From Planctomycetota bacterium (lineage in GTDB: Bacteria; Planctomycetota; Planctomycetia; Gemmatales; Gemmataceae), in contig JACPZP010000097.1 in NCBI GenBank assembly GCA_016195405.1, positions 1 through 44,355 on the forward strand: 44,355 nt of DNA. Direction: 5' to 3'. A program made the translations under genes and the position numbers. Positions 25,287-34,251 of the stretch are shown piece by piece; within the stretch, counting starts at the first letter, position 1; the number at the start of each line of letters is the position of its first letter. The notes under the pieces are model-generated. The model did no database searches, was not told the origin of the DNA, and was given only the letters and a program-made list of their open reading frames with translations.

Positions 25287-26456
25287 CTATTGCGCCGCGA
25301 GCGGCACGCAGATGATCTCCTTGTCATTGCGCAGATAAATGCAGCGAATGGCGAAGGCGGGGTGCGACCAGAGGACGTCGCGGCCGTGCGTGGCGTAGGT
25401 CGGGTCCAAGAGGTGCGTGCGGCTGACTTGCTCGTAGGATTTGGGCGTCATCTTGGCGATGATTAGGTCGCCTTGCTCGGTGTAGAGGAAGAAGCGTTCG
25501 CCGTTCTTAACGATGAAGATATCGGAGGATTGCCGGTTGTATCCCTTATTCGGCTCAAGCGTGGTCCATAAGCGCTCGCCGGTGTCTGCGCGGATGCACA
25601 CGAGTTCGCCGTAGGCGGTATTGCCGTAAGCGTGGCCATCTTCGGCGAACGGCGTCCCGAAGCAGCTGTCGAAGCCAAGCTGCTTGGGCTCCTTCTTGCG
25701 GACCGCTTTCGGATCGCCCTTCCACAACACAGTGGCGTCTGGCTTGTCGGTTGCCAGGCGAAACATGAACGGCGGATTATATGGAGGGCAAACGTAAAGC
25801 AAGTCGCCCAATTTTCTCGGCGTCGCGATGGCCATGCCTGTGAAAGTCTCGATGGGATAGGACCAAAAAACACGTCCCGTTTCGACGTCCAGACTGTTGA
25901 CCGCCTCGCCGTGCCAGACGATGAGCTGCCGCTTGCCGCCCGCTTCGTAGATCATAGGCGGGCAATAACCGATCTGCTTGCAGGTAAGCGCCCGCCACAA
26001 TTCCTTGCCGCTGTCCTTGTCGAACGCCACGACGGCGCTGTCTTTGCCCCCGACCATGCAGATGAGCCGTTGCCCGTCGATGAGCGGATGAGCCGCGAAG
26101 CCCCAGATGGGCGACTTGGTGTCATACTCCTTCTTGAGATCGCGCGACCAGAGGACTTTGCCGCTTTCGAAGTCCAGGCAGAACAGATGTCCCTCGGCGC
26201 CAAGTGAGTACACCTTGCCGCCGTCAATATTCGGCGTGGTGCGCGGCCCAAGCGGATAGCCGATGCCGTAGTCGCAATCGTACTCGTGCTTCCAAAGGAT
26301 TTTACCGTCTGCCGCGTTCAGGCAAAGAACCCGTTCGCTGCCCGCCTTCTTGTTCTTAACGGGATCGGGAACGACGCGGTCGGTGACCAAGACGCGGCCC
26401 TTGGCGACGGCCGGCCCGGAAAAACCAGCCGCGATCGGCGTCCGCCAGCGCCAGCA
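25287..26456 (-). pseudogene. PQQ-like beta-propeller protein, 5'-truncated
   Basis: Outer-membrane or periplasmic beta-propeller of the PQQ-repeat type, frequent in planctomycetes. Seen: repeats with LCLNAADGKILWKHE, FCLDFESGKVLWSRD, VAFDKDSGKELWRA, NSLDVETGRVFWSY, CIRADTGERLWTT. The frame begins within a repeat (WRTPIAAGFSGPAVAKGRVLVTDRVV) right after a stop codon at 26457-26459, so the signal peptide and the usual first repeats (WPQWRGPNRDG region) are missing. The only start candidate is TTG 26390. The 3' end is intact. The upstream junction is with AT-rich DNA in front of a divergent sigma-factor gene. Treat as broken unless re-sequencing restores the 5' part. Confidence 0.8.
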
Positions 26457-26555
26457 TTAGGCTAACTTAGTATTTTAGGCTTAGCATTTTCGGTATTCTA
26501 GAAAAAGTATTGTGCCGTTGCGATCGTTGCTTGGCAGTATAAACCAGAACTTCAG

Positions 26556-27713
26556 ATGCGGGACGAAAACATGCCTCGAAGCAGCTTGGGCCGGGTGGTT
26601 CGGCTGGTCAATCATCTCCGGAATGGCGATTCCTACCGGGATTTGACCGACCTGGAGCTTCTCCAGAAGTTCCGCCGCGAGCGGAATGAGGACGCCTTTT
26701 CGATGCTGGTGCGGCGACACGGCGGGTGGGTGTTGAACCTGTGCCGTCGGGTGCTCAACTCCGCGCAAGACGCCGAAGATGCATTTCAGGCCACTTTTTT
26801 GGTGCTGGCGCGCAAAGCCGGGACCCTGCGCAACGGCTCTCTGCTGTCGAATTGGCTGCACGGCGTCGCCTTGCGCACCGCCCGGAAGGCCCGAGCACTT
26901 TCCTGGCGTCGCCTCCATCACGAAACCAATGCCATGGCCAAGAATGAAGCCATCGACGAGCCCAGGGCGGAGGATCGCCTCATCGAGGTCGTCGAGGAGG
27001 AATTGCAAAAGCTGCCGGCCAAGGTCCGCCAGCCATTGTTCCTTTGCTATTACGAGGGGAAGACGCGTGAAGAAGTCGCGCAGGCGCTTCGCTGTTCGCC
27101 GGGCGCGGTCAAGAGCAGCCTCGAACGCGGCAAGAAGATGTTGCGCGTGCGTCTCGCCAAACGCGGTTTCGCCTGCTCGTTGGCGGCGCTGTCGATCGCG
27201 ATTGCCCAGCCTGCCGTGGCCGTCGCGCCGGCGCTGGTCGCTTCCACGCTCAAGGCCATCTTTTCCGGGACCGCTTCGGCTCAGGTCGCTTTCTTGACGC
27301 GGAGCGTATTGTCCGCTCTCCTTTTGAAAAACTTGAAATCCCTGGCCGCCTTGGCGCTGTTGACCCTGGGTCTCGCCGGCGCAGGTTGGGGTTGGCACTC
27401 GGCCTATCAGCGCGAAGCGAGCGACGATGTTCCGGTAGCCCAGGTGAAATCTGTTTGGCCGCACTTCACGCCGGCTCTGAAAGCGCCAAATCCGGCGCCC
27501 GAAGAAGTTCCGGCGCCGCGGGAGGAATTGGCCCCGAATGATTTACGAGCCATCAATTTTCTGGGGCAGCCGATCGCCATGAGCAAGACTGTGACGATAA
27601 GCAGCTTCGTCGTGGTGGTTTCGAGCGACGGCGTGTTTTCGTTGCGTGTGCATCCTACTCGCGGACCGGAGTTGATCGGTCCTATCGCCGGGTTTGAAGA
27701 CCTGGACGACTAA
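26556..27713 (+). CDS. ECF sigma factor with C-terminal membrane extension
   Basis: 385 residues. Region 2: LTDLELLQKFRRERNEDAFSMLVRRHGGWVL, VLNSAQDAEDAFQATFLVLARKA (about residues 28-90). Region 4: LQKLPAKVRQPLFLCYYEGKTREEVAQALRCSPGAVKSSLERGK (about 150-195). After that a hydrophobic stretch (about 205-230), a second helix (about 262-282, LAALALLTLGLAGAGWGWH) and an outer tail of about 100 residues. Such extended sigma factors are characteristic of planctomycetes; the extension probably acts as a built-in anti-sigma or sensor. The next gene, a secreted PDZ protein, follows after 32 bp. ATG 26556 is used; ATG 26571 is equally possible. Confidence 0.88.
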   Translation: MRDENMPRSSLGRVVRLVNHLRNGDSYRDLTDLELLQKFRRERNEDAFSMLVRRHGGWVLNLCRRVLNSAQDAEDAFQATFLVLARKAGTLRNGSLLSNWLHGVALRTARKARALSWRRLHHETNAMAKNEAIDEPRAEDRLIEVVEEELQKLPAKVRQPLFLCYYEGKTREEVAQALRCSPGAVKSSLERGKKMLRVRLAKRGFACSLAALSIAIAQPAVAVAPALVASTLKAIFSGTASAQVAFLTRSVLSALLLKNLKSLAALALLTLGLAGAGWGWHSAYQREASDDVPVAQVKSVWPHFTPALKAPNPAPEEVPAPREELAPNDLRAINFLGQPIAMSKTVTISSFVVVVSSDGVFSLRVHPTRGPELIGPIAGFEDLDD

Positions 27714-27745
27714 GCTTTTTTTCATTCCTAAACGGAGAATTTCCC

Positions 27746-28654
27746 ATGTCTCGCTCTCTCTGGTCGCGCTGCGCGCTGGCGGTCGCCTTGTTGCCGGCCG
27801 CCGCGTTGGCGGCTCCCGCCCAAGACAATCCGATCCCGAAGATTCCGCTGCCGCCTGGCATCGAGATTCCGCAGATCGAGATTCCCCAAATCGACGGTTT
27901 GCCGCAAGAAGTGCAAAACATTCTGAAGCAGATGCTCGGTCCCGCCAAACCCGCCACGCTGAAGTGGGGAGGCGCCAAGCTCAAGAAGCCCGGCGCAGCC
28001 CTCCTGGAACAGTTGAACCTTCCCGATGATCAGGGACTCATCATTGCAAGCGTCGAGCCTGGTTCCACAGAAGCGAAAGCCGGCCTTAAGGACAATGATC
28101 TGTTGCTTCGGATCAACAACCAATCGGTTCCTGCCGATCCGCAAGCCTTCGCCAAATTCGTCGAAGGCTTCAAGGCCGACGCTTCCGCGGACTTGAAGGT
28201 CCTGCGCAAGGGCAAGGAACAGGTTTTGCGGAACGTCAAGCTGGCCCGCGTCGCCGAGGATCACGCCAATCCCTTCCATGGCTTCGGCGGAATCCTGGGC
28301 AACGTCCAGGTCATTCAGCAGGGTCCGGGCAACACGATGAAGGCTGAGACCGTCGTCAACGGCGCGAAGTTGTCGCGCACCCAAGAAGGCGACGATTTCA
28401 CCGGCGAATACTCCAAGGACAAGCTGAAGATCGTGGTCACCGGCAAGCTCATCAAGGGCGCCGTCGTGCCGGGCCTCATCACCGTTCACGAGGACAAGGA
28501 AATTCGCAATTACCAAAACATGGATCAGGTTCCCGAAAAACACAAGGACGCCGCCCGGCAGGTGATGCAACCCATCGACCTGCGCGGCTTGGGAATACCC
28601 GAACTTGAAAATCTTCCGGGCCTGCCAGGCCTGCCGCCGCGACAGGACTTCTAA
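27746..28654 (+). CDS. Secreted PDZ-domain protein
   Basis: 302 residues with a signal peptide (MSRSLWSRCALAVALLPAAALAAPA). A proline/isoleucine-rich spacer with IEIPQIEIPQ follows, then a PDZ domain at about residues 80-165 (GLIIASVEPGSTEAKAGLKDNDLLLRINNQSV). The C-terminal part (NTMKAETVVNGAKLSRTQEGDDFTGEY onward) is unknown. GGAGA precedes ATG 27746. It is probably co-transcribed with the sigma factor and could recognise misfolded or C-terminal peptides for it; that link is inference. No protease domain is present. Confidence 0.85.
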   Translation: MSRSLWSRCALAVALLPAAALAAPAQDNPIPKIPLPPGIEIPQIEIPQIDGLPQEVQNILKQMLGPAKPATLKWGGAKLKKPGAALLEQLNLPDDQGLIIASVEPGSTEAKAGLKDNDLLLRINNQSVPADPQAFAKFVEGFKADASADLKVLRKGKEQVLRNVKLARVAEDHANPFHGFGGILGNVQVIQQGPGNTMKAETVVNGAKLSRTQEGDDFTGEYSKDKLKIVVTGKLIKGAVVPGLITVHEDKEIRNYQNMDQVPEKHKDAARQVMQPIDLRGLGIPELENLPGLPGLPPRQDF

Positions 28655-28658
28655 ATCC

Positions 28659-28742
28659 GAGAAGGAGTAAGAGGAGGATTAAGATTATAGGAAGAGGACT
28701 AACAGCAAGAGCAAGAGCAAGAGGAAGATTAGGAGTAGGATT
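28659..28742 (+). repeat. Purine-rich tract after the PDZ gene
   Basis: About 84 bases almost entirely A and G on the plus strand, with short units such as AAGAGC and GGAAGATTA repeated imperfectly. It directly follows the PDZ gene stop codon. No reading frame or terminator hairpin is visible. Confidence 0.7.
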
Positions 28743-28936
28743 CTGGCAATTCATCGAGGTCGGGAGACCTCGACCGAGCGGGGCTGCTGGGCGAGCACGA
28801 CCTGCGGAAGCGCGAGTCCTACTCTTGATCTTTGAGGGATTCGCGCCACCGGCTTGACGCATCAGGCGTTTTCCGGTATACCCCCCTCCTTTCCAATCCG
28901 ATCTTGCGCTCATTCGACGTCGGGGCCGGGGGACCC

Positions 28937-31258
28937 ATGCGACGCCACTTGCTCGTGCTGTTGACCGCCCTGTTGGCCGCGACGTTTGTCGCCGGCTGCA
29001 CGCGCTCGTTCTACAGGCTGTGGGCCGACCGGGAAACGTACCCGATCGAAGTCGAGCGCTATGTCTTACCCGAATACGACATCGGCCGCATCGACATCAC
29101 GCCCGCGCCCGAATCGCGATTGTACGACCCCACGAATCCGGACCATCCTCCAAGGCCCCCCGATGATCCAGCCGCCGCCGTCTTTATGGCGCGGCCAAAC
29201 GGGATGAAGGGCGCAAGGATTTGGAATCGCGACGGCGTGTCCGACCGCATCGAGCCGGAAGGATGGGAAGAGGCGCTCAAGCCCGACGAGAAGGGCGTGG
29301 TGAAACTCGACCAGGACCGCTCCGTCGAAGTCGCTTTGCTCAATAGCCGAGAATACCAAACCGCTCTGGAAGCCGTTTATCTTGCCGCCCTGAACCTGAC
29401 GTTCGACCGCTTCGAGTTCGACCTGCACTGGTTTGGCCGCAACGGCACCTTGTTCACGCACAATGGCTCCGGCAGCTTCCCAACGGAAACGAACACGCTC
29501 ACGAGCCTCACGGATGTCGGCTTCACGCGCAGTCTCGCGGCCGGCGGCCAGCTCGCGGTCGATTTCGCCAACAGCGTTGCCTACGAATTCGTGGGCAGAA
29601 CCACTCAAGTGAAGTCGAACATCGTGCTCACGTTCATGCAGCCGCTGTTGCGCAACGCCGGTCGCTACGTGCGTCTGGAGACCTTGACCCAGGACGAGCG
29701 CAATGTGCTCTATGCGGTGCGCGACTTCGGCCATTTCCGCAAACAGTTTTGGGCAAACGTGGCAATTCAGAGCGGCGGCTATCAGGATCTGCTGCTGTTG
29801 CTGCAGACCCTTCGCAACAACGAGGCCAACCTGAAACGGCAGGAGGAAAACTACCGCCTCTACAAGGAGTTGTTTCGCGCCGGCCGCGCTTCCGTGGTGG
29901 AGGTCGACCAGATCTTCCAGGGCTTGCAGCAGAGCCGGCAGGCGGTGATCGACGCCCGCGTTAATTTCGAACGCTCTCTGGATGCATTCAAGCTGCGTCT
30001 GGGCGTCCCGCCGCGGCTGCCGGTCGAGTTGGACGACGCGCTGCTCAACCAGTTCGTGCTCGTCGACCCGGGAACGGAAAAGCTGCGCGCGGAGTTGGAC
30101 AGTTTTCAGCAAGATCGGCTGAAGGAAATCGGCGAGCCGCCCACCGTGAAGTCGCTGGAAGCGAATTTCGCCAAATTGGCCGAGTCTTCCAAGCGTGTGC
30201 CCGAAGCGCTCGACAAGGCCGCTGCCGATCTCGCTAAATGGGGCCGGCGGATCGATCGCCCCGCGCTTCCGAACGACGATCCGGAGCAACGCGAGCGGGA
30301 GCAAACGGGCTATCAATCCGCTAAGAAACTGCTCGCTGAGATTGCGGCGGACGTGATTAAGGTCCAGTCTGCGATTGAGCAACATCGCAAGCTCGTGACG
30401 GAGCAGACACGCAAAGAGGGTTGGGAGAACATCACGCTTGATGTGAAGAACCTGCTCGCACAGCTCGACACGGGTATCACGCTTCAGGCCCAAGCGCGGA
30501 TCTACCTGATTGAGCTTCCCGACGTGGACGTGCGCGAACCCGAAGCGCTGGCATTTGCGAAAGAGAATCGCTTCGACTTGCAAAACCGCAAGGCGCTCGT
30601 GACCGATTTTTGGCGAAAGATCTGGGTGGCGGCCAATCAACTGCGCGGCGACTTGAACATCGTCTCCCTCGTCAACGTCGGCACCGATCCCGATCACACG
30701 AGACCGTTCAATTTCGCGGCCGAGGCCACTAACGTCTCCGTGGGCTTGCAGTTCGAAGGCCCGCTGAATCGCCTGGCGGAGCGTAACGAGTACCGAAAGA
30801 GTCTGATCTTTTATCAGGTGGCGCGGCGGGCCTATATGGGATTGTCCGATCAAATCGAGTTCGACATCCGGCAAGACCTGCGCCAGCTTGCCCGGCTGCG
30901 CACCAGCTTTGAGATTTCCCGAATGCAATTGCTGTCGGCAGCCAACCAGGCGGAAAACTCTCGTCTCAAACTGGTCGGCCCGCGCGACCGCCGCACGGCC
31001 AACGACACGACGACTCTCGATCTGCTCAATGCCTTGAGCAATCTTTTGGCGGCACGCAATGCTTTGACTGCCAATTACATAAATTTTGAGCAACAACGCA
31101 TTCAACTTCTGTTAGACTTAGAGAGTCTGCAACTCGATGCGCGAGGGTTTCCCGATGCCGCCCGAACTAGAATGCCCGCCGTCCCCACCGACCTCCCTGA
31201 CCCCTCAGGAGAATTCCCACCCACTCCCAGCGCGGCGCCCGGCACTCCCCAAAGGTAG
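28937..31258 (+). CDS. TolC-family outer membrane lipoprotein
   Basis: 774 residues from ATG 28937; the frame is open further upstream but the signal peptide starts here (MRRHLLVLLTALLAATFVAG then Cys21, a lipobox). The long body is mostly alpha-helical with TolC-like repeats: LLLLQTLRNNEANLKRQEENY (split around 370), RASVVEVDQIFQGLQQSRQAV, and the second half LRTSFEISRMQLLSAANQAE and NLLAARNALTANYINFEQQR. At over 750 residues it is larger than typical TolC (about 450-500), with an inserted charged domain (about 410-560). It is the outer duct for the adaptor and permease downstream. Its 3' end overlaps the adaptor gene by 104 bases. Confidence 0.85.
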   Translation: MRRHLLVLLTALLAATFVAGCTRSFYRLWADRETYPIEVERYVLPEYDIGRIDITPAPESRLYDPTNPDHPPRPPDDPAAAVFMARPNGMKGARIWNRDGVSDRIEPEGWEEALKPDEKGVVKLDQDRSVEVALLNSREYQTALEAVYLAALNLTFDRFEFDLHWFGRNGTLFTHNGSGSFPTETNTLTSLTDVGFTRSLAAGGQLAVDFANSVAYEFVGRTTQVKSNIVLTFMQPLLRNAGRYVRLETLTQDERNVLYAVRDFGHFRKQFWANVAIQSGGYQDLLLLLQTLRNNEANLKRQEENYRLYKELFRAGRASVVEVDQIFQGLQQSRQAVIDARVNFERSLDAFKLRLGVPPRLPVELDDALLNQFVLVDPGTEKLRAELDSFQQDRLKEIGEPPTVKSLEANFAKLAESSKRVPEALDKAAADLAKWGRRIDRPALPNDDPEQREREQTGYQSAKKLLAEIAADVIKVQSAIEQHRKLVTEQTRKEGWENITLDVKNLLAQLDTGITLQAQARIYLIELPDVDVREPEALAFAKENRFDLQNRKALVTDFWRKIWVAANQLRGDLNIVSLVNVGTDPDHTRPFNFAAEATNVSVGLQFEGPLNRLAERNEYRKSLIFYQVARRAYMGLSDQIEFDIRQDLRQLARLRTSFEISRMQLLSAANQAENSRLKLVGPRDRRTANDTTTLDLLNALSNLLAARNALTANYINFEQQRIQLLLDLESLQLDARGFPDAARTRMPAVPTDLPDPSGEFPPTPSAAPGTPQR

Positions 31259-32795
31259 AAGGCCCCGCAGCTGGTTGCGAGGCCTTATCCGCCTCATCGT
31301 CATCGCCGCCGTCGTGCTCGGCCTCGGTTGGGCGGGCCTCACCTGGGCGCTTACCGGACGTAAGACCGACGACGTGCTCACCGCGACCGCGGCCAAGGGC
31401 GACCTTGTCCTCACCGTGGTCGAGCGCGGCGAACTGGAAAGCGCCAAGTCGACTCAGGTCCTTTGCGAGGTCGAGGGCGGCGCCAAGCTGGCCAGCATCG
31501 TCCCCGAGGGCACGCGCGTCAAGAAGGGCGATGAGGTCGCCCGCTTCGACATCGATTCCATTCTTAAAGGCGTCAACGAGCAAGAAGTGAAGTGGGAACA
31601 GGCCGAAGGCAAGATGCAGGCGGCCCGCAGCGAGCTGGAGGTGCAAAAGCACAAGGCCGACAGCGAGATCGCCAAAGCGGATCTGGCACTGATCCTCGCG
31701 AAAATCGACTTCGACTCTTACGAGAAGGGCGAGTACTTGGTCGAGGTGGACAAGAGGAAGGGCGCGCTCGAATTGGGCAAGAAGGAGCTGAAGGAGGCCG
31801 AGGACAACCTTGATTTCACGCGCGGCATGGTCAAGAAAGGCTTCGCGCAACTGGAGCAGATTCGCGGCTTGGAGCTGCAAGCCGAGGGAAAGCGCTTGAA
31901 CGCCCGCCAACAGGAAGCCGACTTGATGGTCTACGAGAAGTTCACAAAGCTGCGCAAGACGACGGAGCTGAAGGCCAAAGCCGAGGAGGCCCACCGCGAG
32001 CTGGAGCGCACCAAGAAAAGCCAGGCGGCCGCGGTCGAGAAGAACACCAACGAATTGCAGTCGACGACCAAGACGGCCGGGCTGGAGAAACGCCACTTAG
32101 AGCGGCTGCGGGCCCAGCTCGACAAGTGCGTCGTTAAGGCCCCGCAAGACGGCATCGTTATCTATTCCAAGCGCTACTACTGGGACGAGGCGTCCCGCAT
32201 CCGTGTCGGCGGCAATCTCTCCTACCAACAGCCGATCTTCACGCTGCCCGACCTTGACGCCATGCGCGTCAACCTCAAAGTCCACGAATCGGTCGTCAAG
32301 AAGGTGCAAAAGGACCAGGAAGCCACCATGCAAATCGACGCCCTGCCCGGCCAGGTGCTGCACGGCAAGGTGCTGTTCGTCGCAACCCTGTCGCAAAGCG
32401 AGGAGTGGCGCGGCGGCAACGTCAAGGAATACAAGACCGACGTGTCGATCGACGACCTGCCCAGCGACGCCGGCTTGCGGCCAGGGATGACCGCCGAGGT
32501 CCGCATCTTTATCAAGACCGTTCCCGACGCCGTCACCGTGCCGGTGCAAGCGGTGACGGAGACTGGTGGCAAGCACATATGCTACGTCGTCGCCGGCGGC
32601 GCCATCGACCGCCGCGTGGTCAAGGTCGGTGAGAGCAACCAGCAACTCATCCAGATACTCGAAGGCGTCAACGAAGGCGAACGCGTCGCCCTAGATGCTC
32701 GCATCCGTGCCGCATCGGAATTGAAGGAACAGGAGAAGAAGGGCGGCACCGAAAAGAAGGAAACGACGAAGGCGCCGACCAAAAGCCCCGTTTAG
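31155..32795 (+). CDS. HlyD/MacA-type periplasmic adaptor protein
   Basis: 546 residues. Short proline-rich cytoplasmic part, one membrane helix (about residues 44-64), biotinyl-lipoyl-like half motif (VEGGAKLASIVPEGTRVKKGDEVARFD), a long charged coiled coil (about 130-310), then beta-barrel segments (PQDGIVIYSKRY, LRPGMTAEVRIFI) and a Lys/Glu-rich tail. It links the inner-membrane permease to the outer-membrane duct. I use ATG 31155, with GAGGG nine bases before it. The first 104 bases overlap the end of the TolC-like gene in a different frame. Confidence 0.88.
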   Translation: MPPELECPPSPPTSLTPQENSHPLPARRPALPKGRRPRSWLRGLIRLIVIAAVVLGLGWAGLTWALTGRKTDDVLTATAAKGDLVLTVVERGELESAKSTQVLCEVEGGAKLASIVPEGTRVKKGDEVARFDIDSILKGVNEQEVKWEQAEGKMQAARSELEVQKHKADSEIAKADLALILAKIDFDSYEKGEYLVEVDKRKGALELGKKELKEAEDNLDFTRGMVKKGFAQLEQIRGLELQAEGKRLNARQQEADLMVYEKFTKLRKTTELKAKAEEAHRELERTKKSQAAAVEKNTNELQSTTKTAGLEKRHLERLRAQLDKCVVKAPQDGIVIYSKRYYWDEASRIRVGGNLSYQQPIFTLPDLDAMRVNLKVHESVVKKVQKDQEATMQIDALPGQVLHGKVLFVATLSQSEEWRGGNVKEYKTDVSIDDLPSDAGLRPGMTAEVRIFIKTVPDAVTVPVQAVTETGGKHICYVVAGGAIDRRVVKVGESNQQLIQILEGVNEGERVALDARIRAASELKEQEKKGGTEKKETTKAPTKSPV

Positions 32796-32973
32796 TGTGG
32801 CGTTTAGCGGGGAGCCATCAGCGACCGCGGCGGGAACAACTCTTACTCCGGATTACTCTCTTTCGCCAACGAATTCGTATCATGAACGAAAAATGCGTTT
32901 CAGGACCTGCCTCTCTGTCTCGAATAAATGAATGTTAATGTCACTGTTTCTCCGTGTCTCCGTGGTTCGGTAA

Positions 32974-34251
32974 ATGATCACCTCACGCTTGGGACACACG
33001 ATCCGCCTCGGTTTTCGCAGCCTCGCCGCTCATCGCTTGCGTTCGGGGTTGACCGCCTTGGGCATTGTGCTGGGCGTGGCTTCCGTGATCGTCATGCTCG
33101 GCGTCGGCGAGGCGGCGCGCTATCATGCCCTTAAGCAGCTCGAAGACTTGGGGGCGAACACGGTCCTTCTTCGCAGCGTTAAGCCGCGCGAGGAACCGAC
33201 CCAGCAGCAGGGCGTCGACATGCTCGCCTATGGCCTCTCCTACGGCGACTTGGAGCGCATTCGGACGACGATCTCCACGGTCGTTTCAGCCACGCCGATG
33301 CGCGAGCACCGCAAGACGGTCCGTTGCCGAGAACACAAGCTCGAAGCCCGCGTCCTCGGCATCACCCCGGATTATCTGCGGCAAAACAACATCGCCCTGG
33401 CGTTCGGCCGGCCCATCGATCAGCTCGACGAGCGGAATTTCGACAACGTCGCCATTTTGGGCGCCGCCGCCGCGGAAGCGCTTTTCCCCACGCAAGACCC
33501 GATGGGCCGCACCATTTCCATTGAAAACATCGATCGCCCGCGCTCTTTCAACGTCATCGGCATCACCGAGCCGAAGACTCTCGCCGCCGGCGCCGACAGC
33601 GGCGACACCGATTTCAACCGCGTCGTCTTCATTCCGTTCACGTCCGATCGCGTCCGCTTTGGCCGCGACCTGATCACGATGCGCGCCGGCTATCAGATCG
33701 ACCGGCTCGACATCACGCAAATCACAGTCGTGGTCGATCAAATCGCCAACGTCAACAAGACGGCCCGCGTGATTCAGTCGCTCATCGATCAATACCACCC
33801 GCGCAAGGACGTGGACGTGATCGTGCCGCTCGATCTCTTGCGCCGGGCGGAGGAGACGCAACGGCTCTTCACGCTGATCTTGGGGGCCATCGCCGGCATC
33901 TCGCTCGTGGTCGGCGGCATCGGCATCATGAACATCATGCTGGCCACCGTCACCGAGCGCACGCGCGAAATCGGCGTCCGCCGCGCTCTGGGCGCCCGCC
34001 GCCGCGACATCGCCATTCAATTCCTGGCCGAGACCCTGGTCCTCTCCGGTTTCGGCGGCTTCTTGGGCATCGGCCTGGGCCTTGGATTCTGCTACGCCGT
34101 GTCGGGCTTGTTCGGCATCCCCACCGTGATCCGCCCCTGGTCTCCAGTGGCGGCGTTCAGCGTGTCGGTGGTGGTCGGCATCGTGTCCGGACTGTACCCG
34201 GCACATCGGGCGGCGCATTTGGATCCGATCGAGGCGCTGCGGAATGAATGA
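32974..34251 (+). CDS. MacB-type ABC transporter permease
   Basis: 425 residues with the FtsX/MacB layout: membrane helix at about residues 20-42 (LRSGLTALGIVLGVASVIVMLGVG), a large periplasmic domain (about 45-285), then three helices (ILGAIAGISLVVGGIGIMNIM near 295, and two near 355 and 390). The EIGVRRALGARRRDI coupling motif is present at about 332-346. It lacks an ATP-binding domain, which MacB itself carries, and no ABC ATPase gene is nearby. ATG 32974 is used; the Shine-Dalgarno is weak. Its stop overlaps the start of tag by four bases. Confidence 0.88.
   Translation: MITSRLGHTIRLGFRSLAAHRLRSGLTALGIVLGVASVIVMLGVGEAARYHALKQLEDLGANTVLLRSVKPREEPTQQQGVDMLAYGLSYGDLERIRTTISTVVSATPMREHRKTVRCREHKLEARVLGITPDYLRQNNIALAFGRPIDQLDERNFDNVAILGAAAAEALFPTQDPMGRTISIENIDRPRSFNVIGITEPKTLAAGADSGDTDFNRVVFIPFTSDRVRFGRDLITMRAGYQIDRLDITQITVVVDQIANVNKTARVIQSLIDQYHPRKDVDVIVPLDLLRRAEETQRLFTLILGAIAGISLVVGGIGIMNIMLATVTERTREIGVRRALGARRRDIAIQFLAETLVLSGFGGFLGIGLGLGFCYAVSGLFGIPTVIRPWSPVAAFSVSVVVGIVSGLYPAHRAAHLDPIEALRNE

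Noticed and set aside
29066..31105. Very long open frame (679 codons) opposite the TolC-like gene
   Set aside because: It is the antisense frame of a GC-rich coding region; its composition is His/Arg/Gln-rich with no family motifs, while the plus strand has a lipobox and TolC repeats.
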